From positions 1-51,463 of the forward strand of contig JAJDWF010000103.1 of the NCBI GenBank assembly GCA_022825745.1: a stretch of 51,463 bases of DNA, given 5' to 3'. A program made the position numbers and the translations under genes. Every line of letters begins with the position of its first letter. The first letter of the stretch is position 1. This document shows positions 1 to 7,737 of the stretch, one piece after another. Below the pieces are notes generated by a model. That model was given only the letters and a program-made list of their open reading frames with translations, had not been told where the DNA came from and did not search any database. The DNA is from Dehalococcoidia bacterium (GTDB taxonomy: Bacteria > Chloroflexota > Dehalococcoidia > Lucifugimonadales > UBA3495).

Positions 1-195
1 GTGGAAAGCCTGGAAGAGACCGAAGCGCGCCTGATGGCCGCCAACTCCAAGCCCATGGACGAGGTCAACCACGCTCTTCACGCCGGGATGACCGGCCCCC
101 GCACCCAGAACGTCGAGACCAAGTACGAGGGCCCCAACGGGGAGATGATCGACGTCTCCGAAACTGGTTGGGTTGGCACCCGCGGCCTCGACTGA
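1..195 (+). CDS. C-terminal fragment of an unidentified protein (5' end outside window)
   Basis: An open frame enters from the left edge and ends at TGA 193-195, giving 64 residues. The window begins with GTG, but this is probably just an internal valine codon. The fragment is hydrophilic (ARLMAANSKPMDEVNHALH, then GPNGEMIDVSETGWVGTRGL). I see no recognisable family motif, membrane segment or cysteine pattern. It is followed by 80 bp and then the first of two paralogous HicB-like/CxxC genes on the same strand. Family unknown; the frame is real mainly because it is open from the edge and ends just before a well-spaced downstream gene. Confidence 0.4.
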   Translation: MESLEETEARLMAANSKPMDEVNHALHAGMTGPRTQNVETKYEGPNGEMIDVSETGWVGTRGLD

Positions 196-275
196 TTCCC
201 GCTGCCACCCCCAGCGAACTCCTCTAATCAGAGACTGACCAGGGCGGCGCTTCGCGCGCTGCCCAAGGAGCAGCC

Positions 276-752
276 GTGAACACTCAGCCCAGGCAACTGA
301 CTTGCTACATCAAGAAAACGCGCTCCAACCCCGACATGTGGGAGGCATTCTGCGTGGAGCTCGACATCCCCGCCGTCGGCGATACTTACGAAGAAGTCGC
401 CGCGATGATGTATCAAGCCGTTGACAACTACATCGACTTCGTTTACCAGAACCAGCCCGACGATGAACAACGGTTGCTCTATCGTCCCATGCCCAAGGCG
501 GACGTTTGGAAGCTCCAGTTTGAAGAACGCTTCCTGCAGCGGCTGCCCTTCTCCAACCGCCAGGTCCGCAAGATCTTCCTCAACGCCGAGAAAGGCATTC
601 CCATCCAGCTGGACCCGCACTACACCGAGCTGTGCCTGACCTGCAAGAAGTACCGCAGCGTCGGCGAGTTTGAGGTGTTCCACGAACCCAACTCGGCATA
701 CGTGTGGTACGACAAGACCTGCAATGCCTGTAAGGGGGCTGGCGCGGCCTGA
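276..752 (+). CDS. HicB-like N-terminus with CxxC/CxxC C-terminus, tandem paralogue 1
   Basis: 158 residues starting at GTG with an AAGGAG Shine-Dalgarno just upstream. Residues about 8-55 look like the HicB/DUF1902 fold: WEAFCVELDIPAVGDTYEE followed by an amphipathic helix (YQAVDNYIDFVY). The C-terminal part has two CxxC pairs (CLTC and CNAC, about 30 residues apart), a spacing expected of a zinc ribbon or a redox pair. A close paralogue follows 60 bp downstream. HicB proteins are usually antitoxins or solitary regulators, but no HicA-like toxin is adjacent, so a toxin-antitoxin role is not supported. Function unknown; the fold assignment is an inference from pattern. Confidence 0.75.
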   Translation: MNTQPRQLTCYIKKTRSNPDMWEAFCVELDIPAVGDTYEEVAAMMYQAVDNYIDFVYQNQPDDEQRLLYRPMPKADVWKLQFEERFLQRLPFSNRQVRKIFLNAEKGIPIQLDPHYTELCLTCKKYRSVGEFEVFHEPNSAYVWYDKTCNACKGAGAA

Positions 753-812
753 TCCCACCACGTTCCAATCTCTTCGCGGCGACGACTCTCCGCGTTCCGC
801 CCGGGGCTGTCC

Positions 813-1289
813 ATGAATGCCAAACCGCGAAAGCTGACATGCTATATCAAAAAGACCCAGTCGGAGCCGGAAACCTGGGAAGGCTTCTGCGTTGACATCG
901 ACGTTCCGGCCATCGGCGATTCCTATGAGGATGTGGTTTCAAGTCTGTACGAAACGGTGGACAACTACATCAGCTACGTGTACGAGCGCCAGCCGGAGGA
1001 CGAACAACTGCTGCTGTACCGTCCGATGTCCGGCGGCGACGCTTTCAAGTTGATGATCCAGGAACGCATCCTCCAGCATCTCCCGTTTTCCAGGCTCCAG
1101 ATCCGCAAGGTCTTCATCAACGCCGACCGGGGCCTGCCCGCGCAACTCGACCCTCAATACACCCAGCTGTGCTTCGTGTGCCGAAAGTACCGGGACGTTG
1201 GGCTGTTCGACCTGTACCAGTCTTCCAACACCTCCTACGCCTGGTACGACACGGCTTGCCATATCTGCAAGCAGTCCGGCAGGGTGTAG
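813..1289 (+). CDS. HicB-like N-terminus with CxxC/CxxC C-terminus, tandem paralogue 2
   Basis: 158 residues, the same length as the preceding gene and collinear with it from KLTCYIKKT to the C-terminus. It keeps the HicB-like segment (WEGFCVDIDVPAIGDSYED) and both cysteine pairs (CFVC and CHIC). The conserved cysteines despite considerable divergence elsewhere indicate selection on a metal or redox site. The gene ends 10 bp before a strong bidirectional terminator that separates it from the converging thiolase operon. This is a tandem duplication; the molecular function is unknown. Confidence 0.75.
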   Translation: MNAKPRKLTCYIKKTQSEPETWEGFCVDIDVPAIGDSYEDVVSSLYETVDNYISYVYERQPEDEQLLLYRPMSGGDAFKLMIQERILQHLPFSRLQIRKVFINADRGLPAQLDPQYTQLCFVCRKYRDVGLFDLYQSSNTSYAWYDTACHICKQSGRV

Positions 1290-1299
1290 CGCCTACGCA

Positions 1300-1329
1300 A
1301 AACGGGCGGGTTTTCATTCCCGCCCGTTT
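1300..1329. terminator. bidirectional intrinsic terminator between convergent genes
   Basis: A perfect 11-bp stem (AAACGGGCGGG with CCCGCCCGTTT) encloses an 8-nt loop. It is followed on the plus strand by CTTTC and on the minus strand by a TTTT run. It lies between the 3' end of the CxxC paralogue and the 3' end of the DUF35 gene, so it probably serves both. Confidence 0.8.
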
Positions 1330-1349
1330 CTTTCGGCATGACGGCGTGG

Positions 1350-1769
1350 CTAGGCCGGCCTGAATACCAGTCCGGGTTCGTCGGGATCAATCTCGCTCAG
1401 GTCCAGCCGCAACGCCATCCCCGTCCGGATGTTTTGCGGATTGCTCGCGTCAACGCCGGCGATCCTCGCCGAAATCCGCGGGCCTTCTTCCAGCGTCACG
1501 ATGCCCGTGCAGTAGGGATTGTTCCGCCCGAACCCTTTGGCCTCCAGCGACGCCGGCGCCACCGAGATGCAGGTGAACGTGCTCAGCGTAGCGCGGCCGC
1601 TCAGCTCGTGCCACTCCATATCGTTGCTGTGGCTCACGGGATCAATCGGCCGCGCCTCGGCGTACACGTTGCCGTTCTCCCGGCAGCGCACACCCATGAA
1701 CTTGCCCTCTTTCAGGAACTCGTAAAACGACGCGGCATTGAACGGACGCGATGCAGTTTCGGTGGTCAT
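1350..1769 (-). CDS. DUF35 / OB-fold protein, thiolase partner
   Basis: 139 residues starting at the ATG 11 bp downstream of the thiolase stop. Proteins of the DUF35 (ChsH2-like) family have a short zinc ribbon followed by an OB fold. They act with SCP-2-type thiolases or with acyl-CoA hydratases in side-chain degradation. The N-terminal helix (FYEFLKEGKFMGVRC) and the OB-fold strands fit (TLSTFTCISVAPASLEAKG, then VTLEEGPRISARI). The zinc ribbon is degenerate: the usual two CxxC pairs are reduced to one cysteine in RCRENG. It is very likely co-transcribed with the thiolase and probably forms a complex with it. Confidence 0.8.
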   Translation of the reverse strand: MTTETASRPFNAASFYEFLKEGKFMGVRCRENGNVYAEARPIDPVSHSNDMEWHELSGRATLSTFTCISVAPASLEAKGFGRNNPYCTGIVTLEEGPRISARIAGVDASNPQNIRTGMALRLDLSEIDPDEPGLVFRPA

Positions 1770-1780
1770 GTTTAGGCCCC

Positions 1781-3055
1781 CTAGCTGCGCTGCAGCACGT
1801 TGACGACGCAGGTGCCGCCCGTGCCGCCCACGTTGTGCGTCAACCCGAATTCGAGGTTGGGGTTGTCCAACTGGCGCTCGCCGGCCTCGCCGCGCAGTTG
1901 CTTGTACACCTCGATTACCTGGGCAACGCCGCTGGCGCCCACGGGGTGTCCCTTGGCTTTCAGGCCGCCGCTGGTGTTGATGGGCCGGTCGCCCGTGCGT
2001 GCCGTCCGTCCTTCGTCCACCGCGTGCGGGCCTTCGCCCGGCGCGAAGAACCCCAGGTCCTCGCTGGCCACGATCTCGGCGATGGTAAAGCAGTCGTGGA
2101 CCTCGGCCAGTCCGATCTGCTCCGGCCCCACGCCGGCCATTTCGTAAGCCTGCGCCGACGCCACCTTGGCCGCGGACAGCGAAGTCAGCTCGTCCGCGTC
2201 GTGCAGCGGCCGCCCCGTGGCCTGCCCGATGCCTGCGATGCGCACGGGCTTGTCGGTGAACTGTTCGGCAATCTCGCTCGCCACCAGCAGCACGCAGGAC
2301 GCGCCGTCGGTGATTGGCGCGCAGTCGTACAGCCGCAAAGGCCAGGCGATCCAAGGGTTTGCCCGGGCGTCGTTCAGGAAGTCGAGTTCGTCCGCCCACT
2401 CCGGCACTGTCTCACCGCGCTGTTCGGCCCGCGCCTTGCGCCGTTCCATCATGTCCCTGATGGTCACCTGGAACTGCGCCTTGGGGTTCAGCTTGCCGTT
2501 CTCGTGGTTCTTGACCCCTACCTTCAGCAGGTGGTCCAGGTTGGTTTCGTACCGGTCCATGTGGGCCTTGGCGATGGCCCCGAAAATCCCCGGGAAGGTC
2601 AGGCCCGCCGGCACTTCGTACAACCCGTCGGCGGCGGACGCCAGCACGTCGGTCACGCCTTCCGTGGGCAGCGACGTCATCTTTTCCACGCCGCCCACCA
2701 GCACCACGTCGTACATCCCGCTGGCGATGGCCATCACGCCCTCGCGCAACGCGGACCCGCTGCTGGCGCAGGCGTTTTCCACCCGCGTGATCGGCGTCGG
2801 CGTCATGCCCAGCCAGTCGGCCATGATCGGCGCAGTGTGTCCCTGGTGCTCGAACAGGTCGGCGGAATAGTTCCCCAGGTAGCCGGCTTCAATGTCGGTT
2901 GCCGAGATGCCGGTGTCGATGTTCTCCTGCATGTCCTGGAACGCCTCGACGAACAGGTCGCGGCTCGACTTGTCGGGATACGCGCCGAACTGGGAAAGCC
3001 CGGCGCCAACAATGGAAACCTGCCGGGCCAGCCGGCGGGGTCGGGTAGTAGTCAT
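1781..3055 (-). CDS. thiolase family protein (SCP-2 type acetyl-CoA acyltransferase-like)
   Basis: 424 residues. Thiolases cleave 3-ketoacyl-CoA with CoA to acetyl-CoA and a shortened acyl-CoA. Visible catalytic elements are the nucleophile Cys96 in ENACASSGS, the histidine loop GGLKAKGHPVGASG, and the C-terminal GGTGGTC cysteine. The length and the GHP loop match the SCP-2 thiolase branch rather than the short PhaA/FadA type. An AAGGAG Shine-Dalgarno sits about 9 nt before the ATG. The DUF35 gene follows in the same transcript. Together they probably perform a terminal beta-oxidation step on an unusual substrate, but the substrate cannot be read from sequence. Confidence 0.92.
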   Translation of the reverse strand: MTTTRPRRLARQVSIVGAGLSQFGAYPDKSSRDLFVEAFQDMQENIDTGISATDIEAGYLGNYSADLFEHQGHTAPIMADWLGMTPTPITRVENACASSGSALREGVMAIASGMYDVVLVGGVEKMTSLPTEGVTDVLASAADGLYEVPAGLTFPGIFGAIAKAHMDRYETNLDHLLKVGVKNHENGKLNPKAQFQVTIRDMMERRKARAEQRGETVPEWADELDFLNDARANPWIAWPLRLYDCAPITDGASCVLLVASEIAEQFTDKPVRIAGIGQATGRPLHDADELTSLSAAKVASAQAYEMAGVGPEQIGLAEVHDCFTIAEIVASEDLGFFAPGEGPHAVDEGRTARTGDRPINTSGGLKAKGHPVGASGVAQVIEVYKQLRGEAGERQLDNPNLEFGLTHNVGGTGGTCVVNVLQRS

Positions 3056-3156
3056 TGAGATTGCTCCTTGCTTGCGTTTGCCAGGCTATCCTACACCGAA
3101 TCTAGCCATGATTGCCAGCGCGCTTGCCGGCCCGGACGGGAAGGCGTGAACGGCCG

Positions 3157-4506
3157 TTACAGCGGCGGGTTCAACTCCACGCCCATAGCCTCCTCGCACC
3201 ACCTTGCCGCCGCCAGCAGCCTCGCCTCGGCGAACGGCGATGCCACCATCTGGATCCCCAGCGGCAAACCCGATTCCGCCAGTCCCGACGGCAGCGCAAT
3301 CGCCGGCAGGCCGCAGGATGTCCACGGCCCCTGGAACGCCGGGTTGCCCGTATTCGTCCGGTCTGCCTGCGGCGGCTCCGGTGTGGCCGGCGACAGCAGT
3401 ACGTCGCAGCGTGCCGATAGCTGCTGCATGTCGTCGATGAATTCCCGCCGCCTCTCTAATGCGCGGGTATAGGTGATGCCGTCCACCTGCAAACCGGCCG
3501 CCAGCATCGCCCGCAGCTTGGGCTGATAGTCCTCCGCATGCTCTCGGTACATCGGCTCGTGGAACGCAGCGGCTTCCACTGACATGATCAACATCTGGTC
3601 CTCAAACGCGGACTCAATGCTGTCCGGCATCGGCAGTTCTTCGATCTCCGCGCCGGCCTGCGCGAGCAACTCCGCCACGCCGTCCAGATGCCGCCGGGTT
3701 TCAGTGTCGGCCTTCTCGTAGAAATACCGTCGCAGCAACCCGATGCGCGGCGCAGGCGGGTCCTGGATGGCCGAAAGATAGTCCCCCACCGGCTCGCGGG
3801 ACGACACCGGGTCCGATCCGTCCGGCCCGGCCATCACCTGTAACAGTAGCGCCGCGTCTTCCACCGTTCGCACCAGCCAGCCCACCGTGTCCAGGTTCCA
3901 GCTGACGGGTACCACTCCATAGCGGCTGACCCGCCCGAAGGTCGGCTTGAATCCCACCACGCCGTTGTACGCCGCCGGACGCAGCACCGATCCCACCGTC
4001 TGCGATCCCAGCGCCGCCGGACACATCCGCGAGGCCACCGCCACCGCCGACCCGCTGCTGCTGCCTCCCGGCGTGTGGGCCGCGTTCCATGGGTTGAACG
4101 TCGGCGAGGGGTCCAGGCAGGCGAACTCGGTGGTAACCGCCTTGCCTAACATAATCGCTCCGGCCCGCTTCAGCAGCTTCAGAGACGTGGCGTCGTAGTC
4201 GGGCACGAAGTCCTTGTACACCTCGCTGCCGGCGCGTGTCGGTATCCCGGCCGTATAGTAGATGTCCTTCATGCCGATGGGCACGCCATGCAGCGGCCCC
4301 AGGGTCCGGTTGCCGGATACGGCGGCATCCGCTGCCTTCGCGTCCGCCAGCACCGTCTCCCGGTCAACATAAACCCAGGCCTTGAGCCGGTCGTCCAGCG
4401 CGCCAATCCGTTCCAGGCACGCCTCCGCCAGCTCGTTTGCCGTAATTTCGCCGCCGTTGATCGCCCGCGCCGCCTGTGCCGCTGTCAATTCGTGAACGTT
4501 GGGCAT
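3157..4506 (-). CDS. amidase (amidase-signature family)
   Basis: 449 residues from the ATG at 4506; an upstream in-frame ATG would add 17 uncharacteristic residues. It belongs to the GatA/amidase-signature hydrolases, which cleave carboxamide bonds with a Ser-cisSer-Lys triad. Lys80 lies in GVPIGMK, the Gly/Ser loop in PGGSSSGSA (Ser149/150), and the nucleophile Ser173 in VGSVLRPA. The usual TGGSIR is altered to TVGSVLR, so the substrate is probably not that of true GatA. No gatB or gatC lies next to it. It is likely a cytoplasmic amidase acting on environmental amides. A sigma70-like promoter at 4587-4615 fits as its start. Confidence 0.92.
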   Translation of the reverse strand: MPNVHELTAAQAARAINGGEITANELAEACLERIGALDDRLKAWVYVDRETVLADAKAADAAVSGNRTLGPLHGVPIGMKDIYYTAGIPTRAGSEVYKDFVPDYDATSLKLLKRAGAIMLGKAVTTEFACLDPSPTFNPWNAAHTPGGSSSGSAVAVASRMCPAALGSQTVGSVLRPAAYNGVVGFKPTFGRVSRYGVVPVSWNLDTVGWLVRTVEDAALLLQVMAGPDGSDPVSSREPVGDYLSAIQDPPAPRIGLLRRYFYEKADTETRRHLDGVAELLAQAGAEIEELPMPDSIESAFEDQMLIMSVEAAAFHEPMYREHAEDYQPKLRAMLAAGLQVDGITYTRALERRREFIDDMQQLSARCDVLLSPATPEPPQADRTNTGNPAFQGPWTSCGLPAIALPSGLAESGLPLGIQMVASPFAEARLLAAARWCEEAMGVELNPPL

Positions 4507-4586
4507 GGTATTGGTTCTCCTGGCTCGTTCGAGCCTATGGGTTTGCTGGCCGGTCATCCCGAGTTTCTGATCTCCGCCATTGCGAA

Positions 4587-4615
4587 ACTATGAAGCTCGT
4601 CGTACCTCTGGACAA
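4587..4615 (-). promoter_or_regulatory. sigma70-like promoter for the amidase gene
   Basis: On the minus strand, TTGTCC (4610-4615) and CATAGT (4587-4592) are separated by exactly 17 bp, about 80 bp upstream of the amidase ATG. The match is 4/6 for each box, so this is plausible but unproven. Confidence 0.4.
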
Positions 4616-4630
4616 TAGTTGCCTTTGAAA

Positions 4631-4975
4631 TTAGCGGGCGCCGCCACCCCGCGGCTTGTCTTCGAATATGTTGACCATGCGGTCCCGCACTCCGCCGTAC
4701 CCTCTAACGTCCCGCAGGCCGCTGTCCACTTTCCTGGCGGTCTTCCTGGCGATGAACCCGATTACCCACTGAATCAACCGGTACAGCAAGTATAGCTGAA
4801 CGATGCCAACGAAAAAGTGCCAGAAAGTCAGCCCGCCTCCGGCGATTTCCACGCCGCCGCCCACGGACTGCGTCACCACCTGTCTGCCCAGGGCCATCCA
4901 GAAAAAGCTCCCGACCGTGGAGATCAGTGCAGTTTCCGCCGCCAGTTTCAACGCCGCTCTAACGTACTTCATCAC
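4631..4975 (-). CDS. small membrane protein of unknown function
   Basis: 114 residues beginning GTG-ATG (either could be the start). Two hydrophobic segments are visible: residues about 15-30 (ALISTVGSFFWMALG) and 48-75 (LTFWHFFVGIVQLYLLYRL then IQWVIGFIA). A positively charged tail follows (ARKTARKVDSGLR, RGGGAR at the end). The topology suggests a two-pass inner-membrane protein with a basic cytoplasmic tail. It lies between the two amidase genes on the same strand, 30 bp from the downstream amidase. No family recognised. Confidence 0.65.
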   Translation of the reverse strand: MMKYVRAALKLAAETALISTVGSFFWMALGRQVVTQSVGGGVEIAGGGLTFWHFFVGIVQLYLLYRLIQWVIGFIARKTARKVDSGLRDVRGYGGVRDRMVNIFEDKPRGGGAR

Positions 4976-5005
4976 TCCCCCTCCCTGACCGTCGGGCCGC
5001 GTCTG

Positions 5006-6427
5006 CTATACCCCCGGCGGCCTCCGCTCCCCCCAGTCCGTAGCCTGCTCGTAGGCGTAGGCCAGCCGGAACAGCGTCGTTTCGTCAAACGCCCGGCCCG
5101 CGATCTGCAAACCGATGGGCAGTCCCGACGCGGTGAAGCCGCAGTTGATGGACAGCGCCGGCAGGTTCGCCAGGTTGAACGGCGCGGTAAACCCCCGTCG
5201 GCCCTTGAAACCGGCGATCACATCGGCCTTCGTTCCCAACCCGGTGGTTTCGGGAATCAGCGTGGCCGGCACGGACGACGCCGGCATGATCAGCGCGTCA
5301 ACTTCCTCTAACGCTGCCACGATCTGTTGGCGCAGCGCCTCGCGCAGCCGCATGGCCTTCTGGTACGCCGTGGCTGGTATCACGCTGCCCATCAGCAAAC
5401 GGACCTGGTTGTTGTGGTCTAACTCCCGCAACCGGTCGGTCGATATGATGTCCCAGTTCAGCATCGCGGCGTCGCTGCTGATGATGGCGTAGGAAATCTC
5501 CGACGAGTTCACGATCAACGGCAGTGAAACGTCGCTCACCTCGGCGCCCAGCCGACCCAAAACGTCCGTCGCCGCGATCACCGCGTCCCGAACCTCCGGG
5601 TCATTGGCGTCCGTATGCACCCGCTCGGTAACGATGCCAATCTTGAGACCCTTGATGTCTCCGTCCAACGCCGCCGCATAGTTCGGCACTGGCACGTCCC
5701 ACGTCTGCGGGTCGTTGGGGTCATGTCCGGCGATGGCCGCCAGCGTATGCGCGCAGTCCGTCACCGTCCGCGAGATCGGCCCGGCGGTGTCCATTGACCA
5801 GCTGGCCCCAAACACCCCGTGCCGGCTCACCAGTCCCAGCGTCGGCCGTATGCCCACCAGCCCGCAGAACGCCGCCGGCCCCCGAATGCTGCCGCCGGTG
5901 TCCTCGCCCAGCGACGTGGCGCACAGAAACGCCGCCGTCGCCGCGCCTGATCCGCTGCTGGACGTTCCCGGATTGCGCCGGGTATCCCACGGGTTGCGCG
6001 GCCGGCCATACGGATGCCGGAAAGCGTCGCCGCTGGCGTACTCGCTCATGTTCAGCTTGCCCAGCAGCACCGTCCCTGCATCCTTCAGCCTCGTCATGAT
6101 CGTTGCGTCGGCGTCGGGTATGTTCTCCCCCAGGATAGTGGAACCGTTCGTGGTCAGGATTCCCGCCGTGTCGAACTGGTCCTTCACCGCTACCGGAACA
6201 CCGTGCAGCGGCCCGCGCCGATTGCCGGCCGCAATCTCGGCGTCCGCCCGACGCGCGTCCTCCCGCGCCCGGTCCGCCGTAACCGTGATGTACGACGCGT
6301 AGTTCCCGTCCAGCTCGGCGATTCGCTCAAGGTACGCTTCGGTCGCCTCTACCGATGAAATCTCGCCGGACGCGATCTTCTCGCCCAACTCCGTCGCCGA
6401 CAGGTAACACAGATTGTTGTCCGCCAT
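5006..6427 (-). CDS. amidase (GatA-like), coupled to a GatC-like subunit
   Basis: 473 residues with a complete amidase-signature triad: Lys82 in GVPVAVK, Ser156/157 in PGTSSSGSG, and Ser180 in EDTGGSIRGPA. The region around the nucleophile (AAFCGLVGIRPTLGLVSRHG) is close to GatA. However, the C-terminal half lacks features I would expect of a transamidosome subunit, and no gatB is present. The start codon overlaps the stop of the upstream GatC-like gene (TAATG), so the two are translationally coupled. Likely role: an amide hydrolase that uses a GatC-like chaperone or clamp. A genuine glutamyl-tRNA amidotransferase A role is less likely but not excluded. Confidence 0.9.
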   Translation of the reverse strand: MADNNLCYLSATELGEKIASGEISSVEATEAYLERIAELDGNYASYITVTADRAREDARRADAEIAAGNRRGPLHGVPVAVKDQFDTAGILTTNGSTILGENIPDADATIMTRLKDAGTVLLGKLNMSEYASGDAFRHPYGRPRNPWDTRRNPGTSSSGSGAATAAFLCATSLGEDTGGSIRGPAAFCGLVGIRPTLGLVSRHGVFGASWSMDTAGPISRTVTDCAHTLAAIAGHDPNDPQTWDVPVPNYAAALDGDIKGLKIGIVTERVHTDANDPEVRDAVIAATDVLGRLGAEVSDVSLPLIVNSSEISYAIISSDAAMLNWDIISTDRLRELDHNNQVRLLMGSVIPATAYQKAMRLREALRQQIVAALEEVDALIMPASSVPATLIPETTGLGTKADVIAGFKGRRGFTAPFNLANLPALSINCGFTASGLPIGLQIAGRAFDETTLFRLAYAYEQATDWGERRPPGV

Positions 6428-6630
6428 TATTGGGCCTCCTGCTTCCGCGCCGTCTCCGAAACGATGATCGGCAGCGGTTGGATGCCGGACACGTCCGGTT
6501 CTTCAATCGCCTCCAACGCCTCCAGCAGGCCGTTCAGCGACTCCCGCACCTCCGTCACCAGGTCATCGGGTATTGTTATGTTGGAAGCCTTGGCTAGGGC
6601 CAGCACTTCCCCGTCGGTCAAATCCGCCAT
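6427..6630 (-). CDS. GatC-like small protein
   Basis: 67 residues from the ATG at 6630, MADLTDGEVLALAKASNITI. GatC wraps around GatA and stabilises it in the Asp/Glu-tRNA amidotransferase. The expected GatC outline is present: a short N-terminal helix (LTDGEVLALAKASNI), a linker, a second helix (LVTEVRESLNGLLEALEAI) and an extended proline-containing segment (SGIQPLPIIV). It is shorter than canonical GatC (about 95 residues), and the usual DV...LREDV tail motif is missing. The 1-bp overlap with the following amidase gene supports a physical partnership. Confidence 0.65.
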   Translation of the reverse strand: MADLTDGEVLALAKASNITIPDDLVTEVRESLNGLLEALEAIEEPDVSGIQPLPIIVSETARKQEAQ

Positions 6631-6673
6631 AGTGTGCCTCCATTCAGTGCCCGTCCATCTTGCGTGTGCCAGG

Positions 6674-7732
6674 TTAAGGCATGGCCGGGCGAGCGTGGGC
6701 ATAATCGAAAAAGGCCGCCGAGACCAGGCTGTGCAGTTCTCGGCAGTGGGTCTCCAGCCGCGTCAACAGTCCCCGTTGGTCGTTGGTGTCGGGCCAGTCG
6801 TAATGCACCAGGGCCGCCAGCCGTCCGGCCAGGCGCCTGGCCGCTGCGTCGGAGCCCCGGTCCGGCCCCGGCGCGATGGCCGTCAGTTCCGCCGCCGCCA
6901 CGTCCAGCGACCGGCACAGCGAGTCCGGCAGCAGCGGGTCGGTGACCAGCAGGTCCAGCACCTGGGGCGGCGCTACCTCCACGCTGTACGCCCGGTTATA
7001 GGCCTCCACCGCGTGGTACATGCGTAGCAAAACGATCCAGTCGGATTCCGACCCTTCGGATGCCCCGGTGTAGTCCGGCGGAAACAGCTCAGTTTGCGCC
7101 AGGAATAAAGCCACCGCCAGCTGCGCGCGTTCGATGTACCGTCCCAACTGCATGAAGTGCCAGCCCTCGTCCCGGTACATGGTGGCGGCGGCCACGCCCA
7201 TGAAATTGTCGATGTCGGCGTCGATTTCCACGTAGAACGCTTCAGGAGATGCGTTCCAGATATCCAGGATGTCAACTTGCTGAATGCGGAGATAGGCCAG
7301 GTTCAGGGATCGCCACATTTCGGCGCTGATGCAGTGCCGCATCTGCCGCGCGTTCTCCCGGCCCATGGCAAAGCAGTTCCACACGGAATCGGGGTTGCTG
7401 CGCTCAAAGGTAAGGTCGTCGGCCAGGGTGAACGAGTCCGCCAGCGTGTACTCGTCCCCGCCGCTGCGCTGCCACGCCGCCGTGCCCGGCACGCCCATCA
7501 CCTGGAGCATTCCGGCGTTGGAATCGCCGTCGTTGCCGGGAAACAGGTCCGGCCCGCTCCCCGGCGGTTGTCGGTCCAGGCAGGAATAGATGCGGTTCCA
7601 CCCGTTGTAGATTTCGGCGATGGGCCGGTCAACCAGGGCTTCGGCCTGGAGACGCAGCAGCCGGCAGAGATGGTCGGCCCGCTCCAGGTAACGGCCCATC
7701 CAGTAGAGTCCCTGTGCGCTGCGAGCCAACAT
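6674..7732 (-). CDS. alpha-E domain protein (DUF403)
   Basis: 352 residues from the ATG at 7732, MLARSAQGLYWMGRYLERA, the typical N-terminus of alpha-E domain proteins. The protein is all-helical, with an ERA...RL motif at the start and an HFMQLGRYIERAQ repeat of that motif in the middle. Members are nearly always encoded beside a circularly permuted ATP-grasp protein, as here (5-bp gap), and often with a transglutaminase-like protease. They have been predicted in comparative genomics to take part in peptide or amide ligation. No transglutaminase gene is present in the window. Biochemical function is unestablished. Confidence 0.9.
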   Translation of the reverse strand: MLARSAQGLYWMGRYLERADHLCRLLRLQAEALVDRPIAEIYNGWNRIYSCLDRQPPGSGPDLFPGNDGDSNAGMLQVMGVPGTAAWQRSGGDEYTLADSFTLADDLTFERSNPDSVWNCFAMGRENARQMRHCISAEMWRSLNLAYLRIQQVDILDIWNASPEAFYVEIDADIDNFMGVAAATMYRDEGWHFMQLGRYIERAQLAVALFLAQTELFPPDYTGASEGSESDWIVLLRMYHAVEAYNRAYSVEVAPPQVLDLLVTDPLLPDSLCRSLDVAAAELTAIAPGPDRGSDAAARRLAGRLAALVHYDWPDTNDQRGLLTRLETHCRELHSLVSAAFFDYAHARPAMP

Positions 7733-7737
7733 CGCAA

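Noticed and set aside
5006-6630. Canonical GatCAB tRNA amidotransferase operon
   Set aside because: No gatB is present, and the GatC-like protein is short and lacks the usual tail; only a partial resemblance is claimed.
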